From contig JAOINI010000016.1 of the NCBI GenBank assembly GCA_028139285.1, forward strand, positions 1 to 8,360: 8,360 nt of DNA, written 5' to 3'. The position numbers and the translations under genes are program-made. A model generated the notes under the pieces. It saw only the letters and a program-made list of their open reading frames with translations, was not told where the DNA came from and did no database searches. Position 1 is the stretch's first letter; each line of letters opens with the position of its first letter. The stretch is from Candidatus Pelagibacter sp. (lineage in GTDB: Bacteria; Pseudomonadota; Alphaproteobacteria; Pelagibacterales; Pelagibacteraceae). Of the stretch, positions 1 through 7,892 are shown in pieces.

Positions 1-1279
1 TGTTTTTATAAGTTTGATTTGGAGTTAATGTATTTAGTTTTTCTAGGAAGTCCTCTAAAACATACTTTTTAAGTGTCTCATCTTTAATTGAATAAGAAAG
101 TTTTTTAATTTCTTTTTCAAATTTTGAAATTTCAAAAGGATTATTTTTGTCAATCTTGCTCAAATAATAGTTCCATAAAAAATCTTGGATAATTTCTTTT
201 TTTTCCAATAATTTCACAAAAAGTTCCTTACCATTTTCTCTTATAAACTCATCAGGATCTTTTCCTTCAGGAATCATAGAGAAAAAAATTTTATTTCTCT
301 CGTTTATAAATGGAAAAAGTTTTTCTGCTATTCTTAAAGCAGCGTTTTGTCCACTTTGATCGCCATCTAAACAAATTATAGGGTTTGAAAAAAATTTCCA
401 AATCAAATCAATTTGTCTCTCGGTTAATGCAGTCCCAGAATTAGAAATAACATTTCTTAAACCAGAGGCATAAAGGGTTACCACATCCATGTAACCTTCA
501 ACGATTAAAACATTGTCGGTCTCTGATCTTGAGTCTTTTGCTTTATCCAAATTAAAAATCATATTTCCTTTTTTATAAAATTCAGTTTCTGGCGAATTAA
601 TATATTTTGCTAATTTACTATCTCGAATTATTCTTCCGCCAAAAGCAATTGTTTCCCCTGAAATATTATTAATTGGAAAAATTATTCTAGCATTGAATCT
701 ATCAATAAATTTTTCAGTTTTGTCACTTTTATAATAAAGACCTGTTAAGCTTATTTCCTCTTCAGTATATTTTTTTACCAAATCTTCATAGAAATTATTT
801 TTCCAAGGTACAAATCCAATTTTAAATTCTTCAATAATGCTTTTCTTTAATCCTCTTTTTAATAAATAATTAAGTGGTTCTTGATAATTTGCTTGAAATA
901 ATTGTTTAGTTGCAAAATCAGTATAATCTTTAAAAATTTGTTTGTATGTTTGAAATCTTAAATCTTTTTTTTTATCAAAATTTGAAAATCTATAAGGTTG
1001 CATTCCAGCCTCGGCAGCTAAAATTTTAACTGCCTCTCCAAAGCCGACTGATTTAGTTTTCATTAAAAAATCAAATATATTTCCGTGCTCACCTGTACTA
1101 AAACAATGATAGAATTCTTTATCATCATTAACAGTAAAAGATGGAGTTTTTTCATTTTTAAATGGTGAAAGTCCCACAAATTCTTTACCCCTTTTTTTTA
1201 ATTGAACAGTTTTTCCAACTACCTGTGAAACTTTTAATCTTAATTTGATTTCATTTAGATATTCTTTTGGATATTTCAT
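1..1279 (-). CDS. dnaG: DNA primase DnaG, 3'-truncated by the window edge
   Basis: DnaG is the replication primase; it makes RNA primers at the fork in contact with the DnaB helicase. From ATG at 1279 the frame stays open to base 1, giving 426 codons of a protein usually near 580-600 residues, so most of the C-terminal helicase-binding part lies outside the window. Domains: an N-terminal CHC2 zinc-ribbon-like region (about 30-95), the RNA polymerase core (about 110-360) with DRFNARIIFP and AFGGR near 200-225, and the TOPRIM domain with EGYMD (Glu261), DGD (Asp305, Asp307) and GKDPDEF (339-345). These acidic residues align with E. coli Glu265, Asp309 and Asp311 at a constant offset. Oddity: of the zinc ligands Cys-Cys-x2-His and Cys-x2-Cys, only Cys59 survives; the other positions are Ser38, Lys41 and Thr62. 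The start lies 2 bp after the yqeY stop, so the two are probably co-transcribed. Identity is very secure. Confidence 0.97.
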   Translation of the reverse strand, partial: MKYPKEYLNEIKLRLKVSQVVGKTVQLKKRGKEFVGLSPFKNEKTPSFTVNDDKEFYHCFSTGEHGNIFDFLMKTKSVGFGEAVKILAAEAGMQPYRFSNFDKKKDLRFQTYKQIFKDYTDFATKQLFQANYQEPLNYLLKRGLKKSIIEEFKIGFVPWKNNFYEDLVKKYTEEEISLTGLYYKSDKTEKFIDRFNARIIFPINNISGETIAFGGRIIRDSKLAKYINSPETEFYKKGNMIFNLDKAKDSRSETDNVLIVEGYMDVVTLYASGLRNVISNSGTALTERQIDLIWKFFSNPIICLDGDQSGQNAALRIAEKLFPFINERNKIFFSMIPEGKDPDEFIRENGKELFVKLLEKKEIIQDFLWNYYLSKIDKNNPFEISKFEKEIKKLSYSIKDETLKKYVLEDFLEKLNTLTPNQTYKN

Positions 1280-1281
1280 GA

Positions 1282-1737
1282 TTAATTTAATAAACCTTTT
1301 AAAATTGAACTTACTTTTGAAAAATCTAAACTATCTGCGTGTTTTGATTTTAAAACACCCATTATTTTACCCATATCTTTCATTGATGTCGCATTCACAG
1401 ATTTAATAGTTTCCTCACATATTTTTTTTGTTTCCTCTTCACTTAATTGATTAGGTAAAAATTTATTTATTACCTCAATTTCTCTTTTTTCATTCTCTAA
1501 AAGCTCTGTGCGCCCGGCTTTTTTGTAAACTTCACAGGACTCATTCCTTTGTTTTATCATCTTTTTAAGAAGTGCGATAATATCCCTGTCTTTAATATCT
1601 TTTTCACCTTTTGAACGTCCTGCAATTTCTGCGTCTTTTATGGCTGATACTATAAGTCTTAATGTTGGGTAAGTTTTTTTATCTTTTACTTTAAGTGCAT
1701 TATTAAGATTTTCTACAATTTGTTTTTTAAGAGACAT
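1282..1737 (-). CDS. yqeY: GatB/YqeY-family protein
   Basis: A 151-residue protein of the usual YqeY length. The family resembles the C-terminal tRNA-binding helical domain of GatB (the Asp/Glu-tRNA amidotransferase subunit), but its own role is not settled; a tRNA-related function is suspected from fold only. Visible hallmarks are LRLIVSAIK (26-34), RDIIALLKKMIKQR (51-64), AGRTELLE followed by the EIEVINKFLPNQLS segment (74-99), and MGKIMGVLK (122-130). It is almost entirely helical and soluble, with no signal peptide. It lies directly upstream of dnaG with a 2-bp gap, a linkage seen in many bacteria, which supports the call and suggests one transcript. ATG at 1737 gives the standard family N-terminus; no clear Shine-Dalgarno precedes it. 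Confidence 0.95.
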   Translation of the reverse strand: MSLKKQIVENLNNALKVKDKKTYPTLRLIVSAIKDAEIAGRSKGEKDIKDRDIIALLKKMIKQRNESCEVYKKAGRTELLENEKREIEVINKFLPNQLSEEETKKICEETIKSVNATSMKDMGKIMGVLKSKHADSLDFSKVSSILKGLLN

Positions 1738-1760
1738 AATGAAATATTTTAATCACAATT

Positions 1761-1789
1761 CTTATACAAAATAAAAAGAACTTTCTTGA
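1761..1789 (-). promoter_or_regulatory. possible promoter for yqeY-dnaG
   Basis: On the minus strand a TATAAG -10-like hexamer (1766 to 1761) lies 24 nt before the yqeY ATG. A poor -35-like TCAAGA (1789 to 1784) sits 17 bp upstream of it. The -10 is good, but the -35 matches TTGACA at only three positions. In an AT-rich spacer such hexamers arise easily, so this is tentative. The proposed -35 overlaps that of the opposing carA promoter. Confidence 0.3.
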
Positions 1790-1814
1790 CGATTTTAATT
1801 CTATTTCATATGTT
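1786..1814 (+). promoter_or_regulatory. probable sigma-70-type promoter of carAB
   Basis: TTGACG (1786-1791, five of six matches to the -35 consensus) is followed after exactly 17 bp by TATGTT (1809-1814, four of six matches to the -10 consensus). Transcription would start near 1821, leaving a leader of about 36 nt before the TTG start of carA. It is the best promoter-like element in the 119-bp gap between the divergent yqeY and carA genes. The leader is too short for a riboswitch or a classical attenuator, and no terminator hairpin is visible in it. Confidence 0.6.
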
Positions 1815-1856
1815 GCGCAAAATCATGTTTATAAGTTTTTTACTTTAACTCATGAG

Positions 1857-3065
1857 TTGTATTTGAAGAAGATTGATCACAATATAAACTCAAAAAAAAA
1901 TCTTTATAAGATCGATTCCACCGCTATTTTAGTACTTCAAAACGGTAAATTTTTTAAGGGCTTGGGCTTGGGTTATGAAGGCACTGCAACAGGAGAAGTA
2001 TGTTTCAATACTTCAATTACCGGTTATCAAGAAATAATTTCTGATCCCTCATATGCTGATCAGATTATTAATTTTACTTTTCCCCATGTCGGAAATGTAG
2101 GAACGAATAAAGAGGATCACGAGTCCGACAAAATATGGACTAAAGGAGTAATAATAAACACAGAAATAACTAATCCTTCAAATTACAGATCTTCAAAACA
2201 TTTAGATCAATGGTTAAAAAAGAATAAGATAGTTGGGATAACAGGAGTTGATACTAGAAATTTAACAAATTTTATTAGAGATAGAGGTGCTCCAAAGGGG
2301 ACGATATCTTTTTACAACAAAAAAAAATTGAATATAAAAAAACTAATTAAAATTACCAATAAATGGAGTGGTCTTAAAAACTTAGATTTAGCAAAACAAG
2401 TTACTACTAAAAAGAATTATTTGTGGCAAAATTACAAAACCTGGAAAAAAGAAGATGGATATTTAAAAAATAAAAAAAAATTATTACACGTAGTTGCAAT
2501 AGACTACGGGATAAAGAAAAATATTTTAAGATATTTTTCAGATTTTAATTGTAAAGTTACAATCGTATCATGTAAAACTAGTGCAGAAGATATTTTAAAA
2601 CTAAAGCCTAATGGGATATTTTTATCTAATGGGCCTGGGGATCCTGCAGCAACTGGTAAATATGCTATTCCAACAATTCAAAAGTTAATCAAAAAAAAGC
2701 TTCCATTATTTGGGATCTGTCTAGGTCATCAAATACTAGCTTTAGCACTCGGTGCAAGAACAGAAAAAATGAAGTTGGGCCATAGAGGAGCTAACCATCC
2801 TGTTAAAAATCTAATTGAGGGCAATGTTGAAATAACAAGCCAGAATCACGGATTTGAAGTAGTAAAAAAAGGTTTACCTAAAAATATAAGAGTTACTCAC
2901 CAATCTTTATTTGATAACAGTATTGAAGGTATCGAATTAAAAGATAGACCTGTTTTTTCAGTTCAGTATCATCCAGAATCTAACCCTGGTCCACAAGATA
3001 GCGTTTATTTGTTTGATAAATTTGTTACGAGTATGAAAAAAAATGCCAAAAAGAAAAGATATTAA
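1857..3065 (+). CDS. carA: carbamoyl-phosphate synthetase small (glutaminase) subunit
   Basis: CarA hydrolyses glutamine and channels ammonia to CarB for carbamoyl phosphate synthesis, which feeds pyrimidine and arginine biosynthesis in the cytoplasm. The 402-residue length is near the family norm (E. coli about 382), with roughly 20 extra N-terminal residues. The N-terminal CPSase domain (about 21-165) shows [15 protein letters not shown] (46-60) and PHVGNVGTN (76-84). The class I glutamine amidotransferase domain (about 210-395) has the SNGPGDP loop (257-263), the nucleophile Cys288 in GICLGHQ, and His372 and Glu374 in YHPE, so the triad is complete. Start: no in-frame ATG or GTG exists between the upstream in-frame stop at 1740 and the conserved core, so TTG at 1857 is chosen; TTG at 1863 is the alternative. 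No Shine-Dalgarno is evident. The 3' end overlaps carB by 23 nt in another frame, which implies translational coupling. Confidence 0.96.
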   Translation: MYLKKIDHNINSKKNLYKIDSTAILVLQNGKFFKGLGLGYEGTATGEVCFNTSITGYQEIISDPSYADQIINFTFPHVGNVGTNKEDHESDKIWTKGVIINTEITNPSNYRSSKHLDQWLKKNKIVGITGVDTRNLTNFIRDRGAPKGTISFYNKKKLNIKKLIKITNKWSGLKNLDLAKQVTTKKNYLWQNYKTWKKEDGYLKNKKKLLHVVAIDYGIKKNILRYFSDFNCKVTIVSCKTSAEDILKLKPNGIFLSNGPGDPAATGKYAIPTIQKLIKKKLPLFGICLGHQILALALGARTEKMKLGHRGANHPVKNLIEGNVEITSQNHGFEVVKKGLPKNIRVTHQSLFDNSIEGIELKDRPVFSVQYHPESNPGPQDSVYLFDKFVTSMKKNAKKKRY

Positions 3066-6000
3066 AAAAATTTTAGTTGTAGGTGCAGGGCCAATTATTA
3101 TTGGTCAGGCTTGTGAATTTGATTATTCAGGTACTCAAGCTTGTAAAGCTTTAAAAGATGAAGGTTTCAAAGTAATTCTTATAAATTCAAACCCAGCAAC
3201 AATTATGACAGATCCAAATGTCGCTGATAAAACTTATATTGAGCCTATCACTTTAGAAGTTCTTGAAAAAATTCTTATTAAAGAAAGACCTGATGCAATC
3301 TTGCCGACTATGGGTGGTCAAACTGCTTTAAATTTAGCTATGGAGGCAGAAAAAAAAGGAATTCTTAAAAAATACAAAATTGAACTTATAGGCGCAAACT
3401 CAAAAGCTATATCGAATGCAGAAGATAGAAAAAAGTTCAGAAAAAATATGATAGAGATTGGTTTAGATCTTCCCAAATCACAAATAGTAAATAATTTTAA
3501 ACAATCTTCAAAGGTTTTAAAACAAATCGGATTACCAGCAATTATAAGGCCAGCTTTTACTTTAGGTGGATTGGGGGGTGGTATCGCAAAAAATAAAAAA
3601 GATTTTTATAAGATAATAAAAAATGGGCTTCATGAATCACCTGTTAACCAAGTCTTAGTTGAAGAGTGTTTAGAGGGCTGGAAAGAATTTGAGATGGAAG
3701 TTGTCAGAGACAAAAATGACAATTGTATTATCATTTGCTCAATAGAAAATTTAGATCCCATGGGTGTTCATACAGGAGACTCGGTAACTATAGCACCAGC
3801 ACTTACTTTAACTGACAAAGAGTACCAGGTTATGAGGAATGCCTCTATTGCTTGCTTGAGAAAAATTGGCGTAGAAACCGGGGGATCAAATGTTCAATTT
3901 GCGATAAATCCGAAAAATGGAAGAATGGTAATCATTGAGATGAACCCTAGAGTTTCAAGATCATCAGCTCTAGCTTCCAAAGCTACAGGGTTTCCAATAG
4001 CAAAAGTAGCAGCAAAGTTAGCTGTAGGTTACACTTTAGACGAATTAAAAAATGAAATTACGAAAGTTACACCTGCATCTTTTGAGCCTACAATAGACTA
4101 TGTGGTTACTAAAATTCCAAGATTTACTTTTGAAAAATTCTCCTCTTCTGCTGCTATTTTAGGCACATCAATGAAATCGGTAGGAGAAGCAATGGCAATT
4201 GGAAGAAATTTTAAAGAGTCTCTTCAAAAAGCCTTGATATCTTTAGAGACTGGTTTTTCAGGATTAGACCAAATATTTAATTTAAATACATCGCAAATAA
4301 AAAAAAAACTGAAAGAAAATATACCTAATAAGATTTTACTTGTTGGAGAGGCTATAAGAAAAAAAATAAATTTAAGGGATATAAATAGACTTTCAAAAAT
4401 TGATCCTTGGTTTATAAATCAAATTAAAGAAATCATTGATAATGAAATTAAAATAAAGAAAAAAGGCCTTCCAAAAAATTTCAATGAGTTTAATTATATT
4501 AAGTCAATAGGATTTTCTGACAAAAAATTATCTGAACTTTCAAATACTGCCGAGTCTTTAGTTAGAAAAAAAAGAGCTGCTTTGAAAGTATTACCAGTTT
4601 ATAAAAAAGTAGACACCTGTGCTGCAGAATTTAAGTCTTTCACTCCATATATGTATTCTACTTATCAAAGAAATTTCTCTTCTAACTCAGAGTGTGAAGC
4701 TGACCCATCAAATAGAAATAAAATTATAATACTTGGTGGAGGACCTAATAGAATTGGCCAGGGAATTGAGTTTGACTATTGTTGTTGTCAAGCTAGTTTT
4801 GCTCTCAAAGATGCTAAATATGAAACAATTATGGTCAATTGTAATCCTGAAACCGTGTCAACAGATTACGATACAAGCGATAGATTATATTTTGAGCCTT
4901 TAATAGATGAATATGTTTTCAATATTATTAAAAGAGAAAAATCGAAAGGTAATCTTAAAGGTGTAATTACTCAATTCGGTGGTCAAACTCCTATTAAACT
5001 CGCAAAATTTTTGCATGAAAATAAACTTCCAATTCTAGGAACACAGTATACTTCGATAGACCTGGCAGAGGACAGAGATAGATTTAGAAATCTTTTAAAT
5101 AAACTTAGTTTAAAACAAGCTGAAAGTGGTATAGCAAGAACCTTTCTTCAAGCGATTAAGATTGCAGATAAAATTGGTTTACCTTTAATGGTAAGACCGT
5201 CTTATGTATTAGGTGGAAGAGCAATGGAAATTGTTCATGAAAAAAGTCAGCTGAAAGATTTTGTAAAAGAGGCTTTTAAGGTCGCTGAAAAAAATCCAAT
5301 CTTAATTGACAAATTTATTGATAATGCTTTGGAAGTTGATGTTGATGCAATTTCAGATGGAAAAAATGTTTTTGTAGCTGGTATTATGCAGCATATTGAA
5401 GAGGCTGGAATACACTCTGGTGACTCTGCATGTAGCTTACCTCCGGTATCAATAAAACCATTTTTAATTAAAGAAATTGAAAATCAAACAAAAAAATTGG
5501 CTTTGGCTCTAAAAGTTAAAGGTTTCATGAATGTCCAATTTGCAATTAAAAAAGATCAGATTTATGTGATAGAGGTAAATCCAAGAGCTAGTAGAACTGT
5601 CCCGTTTGTTTCTAAAGCAAAAAATTTGCCTCTTGCTAAGATAGCCTCAAGAGTGATGGCAGGAGAAAAGTTATCAAAATTCAATTTAAAAAGTAAAACA
5701 AAAAATATGTTTGCAGTAAAAGAGGCGGTATTTCCATTTAACAAATTTCCAAACAGCGACCTTTTACTTGGACCAGAAATGAAATCTACAGGTGAAGTTA
5801 TGGGTTTTGATAAAAATTTTGGTATGGCTTTTGCTAAAAGTCAAATTGCAGCTTCAAACTCACTTCCTAAAAAAGGTTTGGCTTTTATTTCTCTGAAAAA
5901 TAGTCATAAAAAAGAGGGAGTACAATTAGCTAAACAATTAGTTAAGTTAAATTTTAAACTTTGTGGAACCAGCGGTACCGCTGATTATATTACCCAGCAT

Positions 6001-6267
6001 GGAATTCAGTGTAAAAAAATAAATAAAGTGAATCAAGGTTCCCCGCATATTGTAGATGTTTTGAATGCTAAAAAAATAGCTTTGGTAATAAATACTGGAG
6101 GTGGAAACAGTGAAGCTCAGTTAAGCGATGCTGTTGCATTAAGAAGAGCTACTTTAGCAAACAAAGTTCCTTACTGCACCAATATGTCCACGGCTAAAGT
6201 TTGTCTGGAAGGGATAAAATCTCTCAAACTAAAAGATATAAATGTGGTTTCTTTGCAAGATATTTAA
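3043..6267 (+). CDS. carB: carbamoyl-phosphate synthetase large (synthetase) subunit
   Basis: CarB uses two ATP, bicarbonate and ammonia from CarA to make carbamoyl phosphate. At 1074 residues it is essentially the length of E. coli CarB (1073). It has the internal duplication typical of the family: an N-terminal carboxyphosphate half (about 1-400; [15 protein letters not shown] at 16-30, [10 protein letters not shown] at 299-308), an oligomerisation segment (about 401-555), a C-terminal carbamoyl-phosphate half (about 556-935; [15 protein letters not shown] at 567-581, EVNPRASR at 844-851), and an MGS-like allosteric domain (about 936-1074). In the MGS domain Lys956, Thr976, Thr979, Lys995 and Asn1017 match the nucleotide-phosphate residues I recall from E. 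coli, and Tyr1044/Thr1046 match the ornithine-binding pair. Gly1019 replaces a threonine. ATG at 3043 lies inside the 3' end of carA. Its TAA stop overlaps the stop of the facing gene. Confidence 0.98.
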   Translation: MPKRKDIKKILVVGAGPIIIGQACEFDYSGTQACKALKDEGFKVILINSNPATIMTDPNVADKTYIEPITLEVLEKILIKERPDAILPTMGGQTALNLAMEAEKKGILKKYKIELIGANSKAISNAEDRKKFRKNMIEIGLDLPKSQIVNNFKQSSKVLKQIGLPAIIRPAFTLGGLGGGIAKNKKDFYKIIKNGLHESPVNQVLVEECLEGWKEFEMEVVRDKNDNCIIICSIENLDPMGVHTGDSVTIAPALTLTDKEYQVMRNASIACLRKIGVETGGSNVQFAINPKNGRMVIIEMNPRVSRSSALASKATGFPIAKVAAKLAVGYTLDELKNEITKVTPASFEPTIDYVVTKIPRFTFEKFSSSAAILGTSMKSVGEAMAIGRNFKESLQKALISLETGFSGLDQIFNLNTSQIKKKLKENIPNKILLVGEAIRKKINLRDINRLSKIDPWFINQIKEIIDNEIKIKKKGLPKNFNEFNYIKSIGFSDKKLSELSNTAESLVRKKRAALKVLPVYKKVDTCAAEFKSFTPYMYSTYQRNFSSNSECEADPSNRNKIIILGGGPNRIGQGIEFDYCCCQASFALKDAKYETIMVNCNPETVSTDYDTSDRLYFEPLIDEYVFNIIKREKSKGNLKGVITQFGGQTPIKLAKFLHENKLPILGTQYTSIDLAEDRDRFRNLLNKLSLKQAESGIARTFLQAIKIADKIGLPLMVRPSYVLGGRAMEIVHEKSQLKDFVKEAFKVAEKNPILIDKFIDNALEVDVDAISDGKNVFVAGIMQHIEEAGIHSGDSACSLPPVSIKPFLIKEIENQTKKLALALKVKGFMNVQFAIKKDQIYVIEVNPRASRTVPFVSKAKNLPLAKIASRVMAGEKLSKFNLKSKTKNMFAVKEAVFPFNKFPNSDLLLGPEMKSTGEVMGFDKNFGMAFAKSQIAASNSLPKKGLAFISLKNSHKKEGVQLAKQLVKLNFKLCGTSGTADYITQHGIQCKKINKVNQGSPHIVDVLNAKKIALVINTGGGNSEAQLSDAVALRRATLANKVPYCTNMSTAKVCLEGIKSLKLKDINVVSLQDI

Positions 6268-6929
6268 CTTTTTACTTTCCAATCAGTCTCGAAAGTAACA
6301 TAGTTTATTTGGATGCATCTTCTCTCTTTTTTAATTTCTTTTTTTTCCATCCCATGCCAAGTGTTTGGTCCGCTTGTGAAGAAATAACCATAATTATGTT
6401 TGTAAGGAACTGTCTTAACTTTATTTAATTTTGCGTCATAAAAATCAGTACCTAAATTTTCTGACTCATTATGTAAATTTACAAAAACAATTGAAGACAT
6501 TAATTTTTCTTCAATATCACAATGAGGTTTAAGCCAAAAACCTTCTCTGTCACATATCACCTCTAATCTCACATAAGAATTTCTTAAGTCTTTTCCAATT
6601 AATGAACCTATCTTTTTATAAACTTCTGGTGATCTTAATTCTTCAATAAATTTTGTTAAGTTAGGAAATTGATTTGAGTTTTCTTTCGTAACATAACATC
6701 TAAGTTTTTTCGCTTTTCCACCATCTTTAATTCCAGCTCTGAAGGCCCCTTCTCCTCCATCAAGAGCTCTTGTTCCGTCATAATTTAAATTTTCCTTTCT
6801 AGGGTCAGCTATATCAGCACTGCAAATCTCATCAATAGCATTTTGTGTCAACGGCTGGTTAATTTCAAAGTGTTTGAAAGGATCGTTACATAATTTAGTC
6901 CTTTGTTCTAATGATTTAAATAATTCCAT
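6264..6929 (-). CDS. 2-oxoglutarate/Fe(II)-dependent dioxygenase of unknown substrate
   Basis: A 221-residue soluble protein with the double-stranded beta-helix signature of 2OG-Fe(II) oxygenases. Iron ligands are visible as H-x-D (His136, Asp138 in KPHCDIEEK) and a distal His192 in TWHGMEKK. Arg203 or Arg204, 11-12 residues further on, is placed to bind the 2-oxoglutarate carboxylate. The strand [13 protein letters not shown] (181-193) has the usual pre-ligand pattern. The N-terminal 100 residues are lysine- and charge-rich with no recognisable extra domain and no signal peptide. The substrate cannot be told from sequence; relatives hydroxylate proteins, amino acids or small metabolites. ATG at 6929 overlaps the last 14 nt of the upstream ELM1-family gene and has no Shine-Dalgarno, so translation is probably coupled to that gene. 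The TAA stop overlaps the carB stop from the other strand. Codon use and AT content look like the neighbours'. Confidence 0.85.
   Translation of the reverse strand: MELFKSLEQRTKLCNDPFKHFEINQPLTQNAIDEICSADIADPRKENLNYDGTRALDGGEGAFRAGIKDGGKAKKLRCYVTKENSNQFPNLTKFIEELRSPEVYKKIGSLIGKDLRNSYVRLEVICDREGFWLKPHCDIEEKLMSSIVFVNLHNESENLGTDFYDAKLNKVKTVPYKHNYGYFFTSGPNTWHGMEKKEIKKERRCIQINYVTFETDWKVKS
6272..6298 (+). terminator. weak hairpin just after carB, possible terminator
   Basis: TTACTTTC (6272-6279) and GAAAGTAA (6291-6298) form a perfect 8-bp inverted repeat around an 11-nt loop, starting 5 nt after the carB stop. Only two of the eight pairs are G-C, and the sequence after it has only a broken T-run (AGTTTATTT), so it would be a poor intrinsic terminator. 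It lies within the C-terminal codons of the facing dioxygenase gene, so its bases are also under coding constraint. Chance is a fair alternative in DNA this AT-rich. Confidence 0.25.
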
Positions 6930-7869
6930 GTTTTTTCATTTTTGCTTTTACAATTGGAGCAATTCTATTAACTTCATTTAAACTATTATAACTCCAACTC
7001 TCAACTCTGTCTTCTAGTTCTCTTGTTATACCTAAATCTTTCAATTGTGAATAAAATTTTTTAAATCTACCCGTTGGCTTAAAAGACTGCATCATGGCAA
7101 TATAAACAGGCTTTCCAGTCATAGCAGCCTCTGAAATCATTGACGTGGAGTCGCACGTTACAACTATATAATTTGAGATTGCTAATGCGGAAAGGTAGGC
7201 TTTTTTATCAATATTTTTTACAACGTGATGATTAATACTAAAGGTATTAAATGCTATTTTTAAAATATTTTCAGGTGTTCTGTAAGAGGGAATTACAATA
7301 ATTTTAAATTTATCTGGAGTAAATAGTGTCTTAACTTTGTTAAAAAGTTCATGAATTTGTTTTTCTGAATAATTATAATATTTGTTTGGTCCTCCGATAA
7401 TAAATGCTACTAATTCCTTTCTTTTGTCTTTCTCTATTCCCAGATATTTTGAATTATCATTAATCTCTTTTTTTGTTAGGTAGTGAATAGCTCCCGTTGT
7501 ATTAATTATATTTTCTCCTTTTAAACGATCATGCTCAGGACTTACTATAAGGTCAAAGTGTTCAAAAGAAACTTTTGGATCTTGTATGTGAATATTGAAA
7601 ATTTGATTACCTAATCTTTTTTTTAAAGCTATTGATGGTATTACGCTTTTTCTTCCACAAGATATAATGACTTTACAATCACATACAAATTTATTTTTTA
7701 CCAAATTTTCTGATATTGGGCTTATTTTAGGTGGAATTAAATTCCAGAAAGATTTTAACTCAATTTTTTGGTGTTTATAAGTCAAGCTCAAAGCTTTAGC
7801 CAATCCCTCTACTTGACTTACCATGCCGTGCATGCCTTGCGTTAAAAGAAGTGCTTTTAATTCTAACAT
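6916..7869 (-). CDS. ELM1-family protein (mitochondrial fission ELM1-like, COG3660/DUF1022)
   Basis: A 317-residue protein that I recognise as the bacterial ELM1-like family, named after a plant protein that recruits dynamin to mitochondria. The fold resembles GT-B glycosyltransferases, but no biochemical activity is established in bacteria. Family motifs visible are [18 protein letters not shown] (10-27), [14 protein letters not shown] (71-84), HIQDPKV (94-100), [10 protein letters not shown] (105-114), TGAIHYLT (125-132), IIGGPNKYY (157-165), SYRTPE (195-200) and [19 protein letters not shown] (236-254); the last resembles the sugar-nucleotide-binding region of GT-B enzymes. No signal peptide or membrane helix is apparent, so it is probably cytosolic or membrane-peripheral. 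ATG at 7869 is favoured because the conserved N-terminal strand ([10 protein letters not shown]) begins five residues later. It is the first gene of a leftward pair with the dioxygenase and is divergent from trxB across 23 bp. Confidence 0.88.
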   Translation of the reverse strand: MLELKALLLTQGMHGMVSQVEGLAKALSLTYKHQKIELKSFWNLIPPKISPISENLVKNKFVCDCKVIISCGRKSVIPSIALKKRLGNQIFNIHIQDPKVSFEHFDLIVSPEHDRLKGENIINTTGAIHYLTKKEINDNSKYLGIEKDKRKELVAFIIGGPNKYYNYSEKQIHELFNKVKTLFTPDKFKIIVIPSYRTPENILKIAFNTFSINHHVVKNIDKKAYLSALAISNYIVVTCDSTSMISEAAMTGKPVYIAMMQSFKPTGRFKKFYSQLKDLGITRELEDRVESWSYNSLNEVNRIAPIVKAKMKKHGII

Positions 7870-7892
7870 TAGTTACTATATACCTTTACATA
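7870..7892. promoter_or_regulatory. short divergent start region between the ELM1-like gene and trxB
   Basis: Only 23 bp separate the two divergent ATG codons. The gap contains the palindrome TATATA (7877-7882), and TACTAT (plus, 7874-7879) and TATAGT (minus) are -10-like hexamers overlapping it. No convincing -35 is found at standard spacing on either strand; any such element would lie in the opposing coding sequence. If these -10 boxes are used, the transcripts would begin within a few nt of each ATG and be leaderless or nearly so. No Shine-Dalgarno fits in the gap on either strand. Confidence 0.3.

Noticed and set aside
1..1279. Possible frameshift or pseudogene in dnaG given the lost zinc ligands
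   Set aside because: I translated the whole stretch; there is no internal stop or frame change, and all TOPRIM motifs are present at the expected spacing.
1815..1856. Riboswitch or attenuator in the carA leader
   Set aside because: The leader is only about 36-42 nt and shows no terminator hairpin, leader peptide with repeated codons, or known aptamer pattern.
5562..5744. 60-codon open frame on the minus strand
   Set aside because: It lies wholly antisense to the conserved second ATP-grasp half of carB (around the EVNPRASR motif); its protein shows no family signature and the constraint is explained by carB.
6312..6319. Palindrome GATGCATC as an operator
   Set aside because: It lies within dioxygenase coding sequence, has no second copy seen nearby, and an 8-bp palindrome is expected by chance in a window this size.
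6325..6347. T-rich runs as a rho-independent terminator tail for carB
   Set aside because: No G-C-rich stem directly precedes them; they are the reverse of lysine codons in the dioxygenase gene.
6201..6428. 75-codon open frame on the plus strand running over the carB end
   Set aside because: It overlaps the carB 3' end in another frame and is antisense to the dioxygenase C-terminus; the phenylalanine-rich translation is what lysine-rich coding gives when read in reverse.
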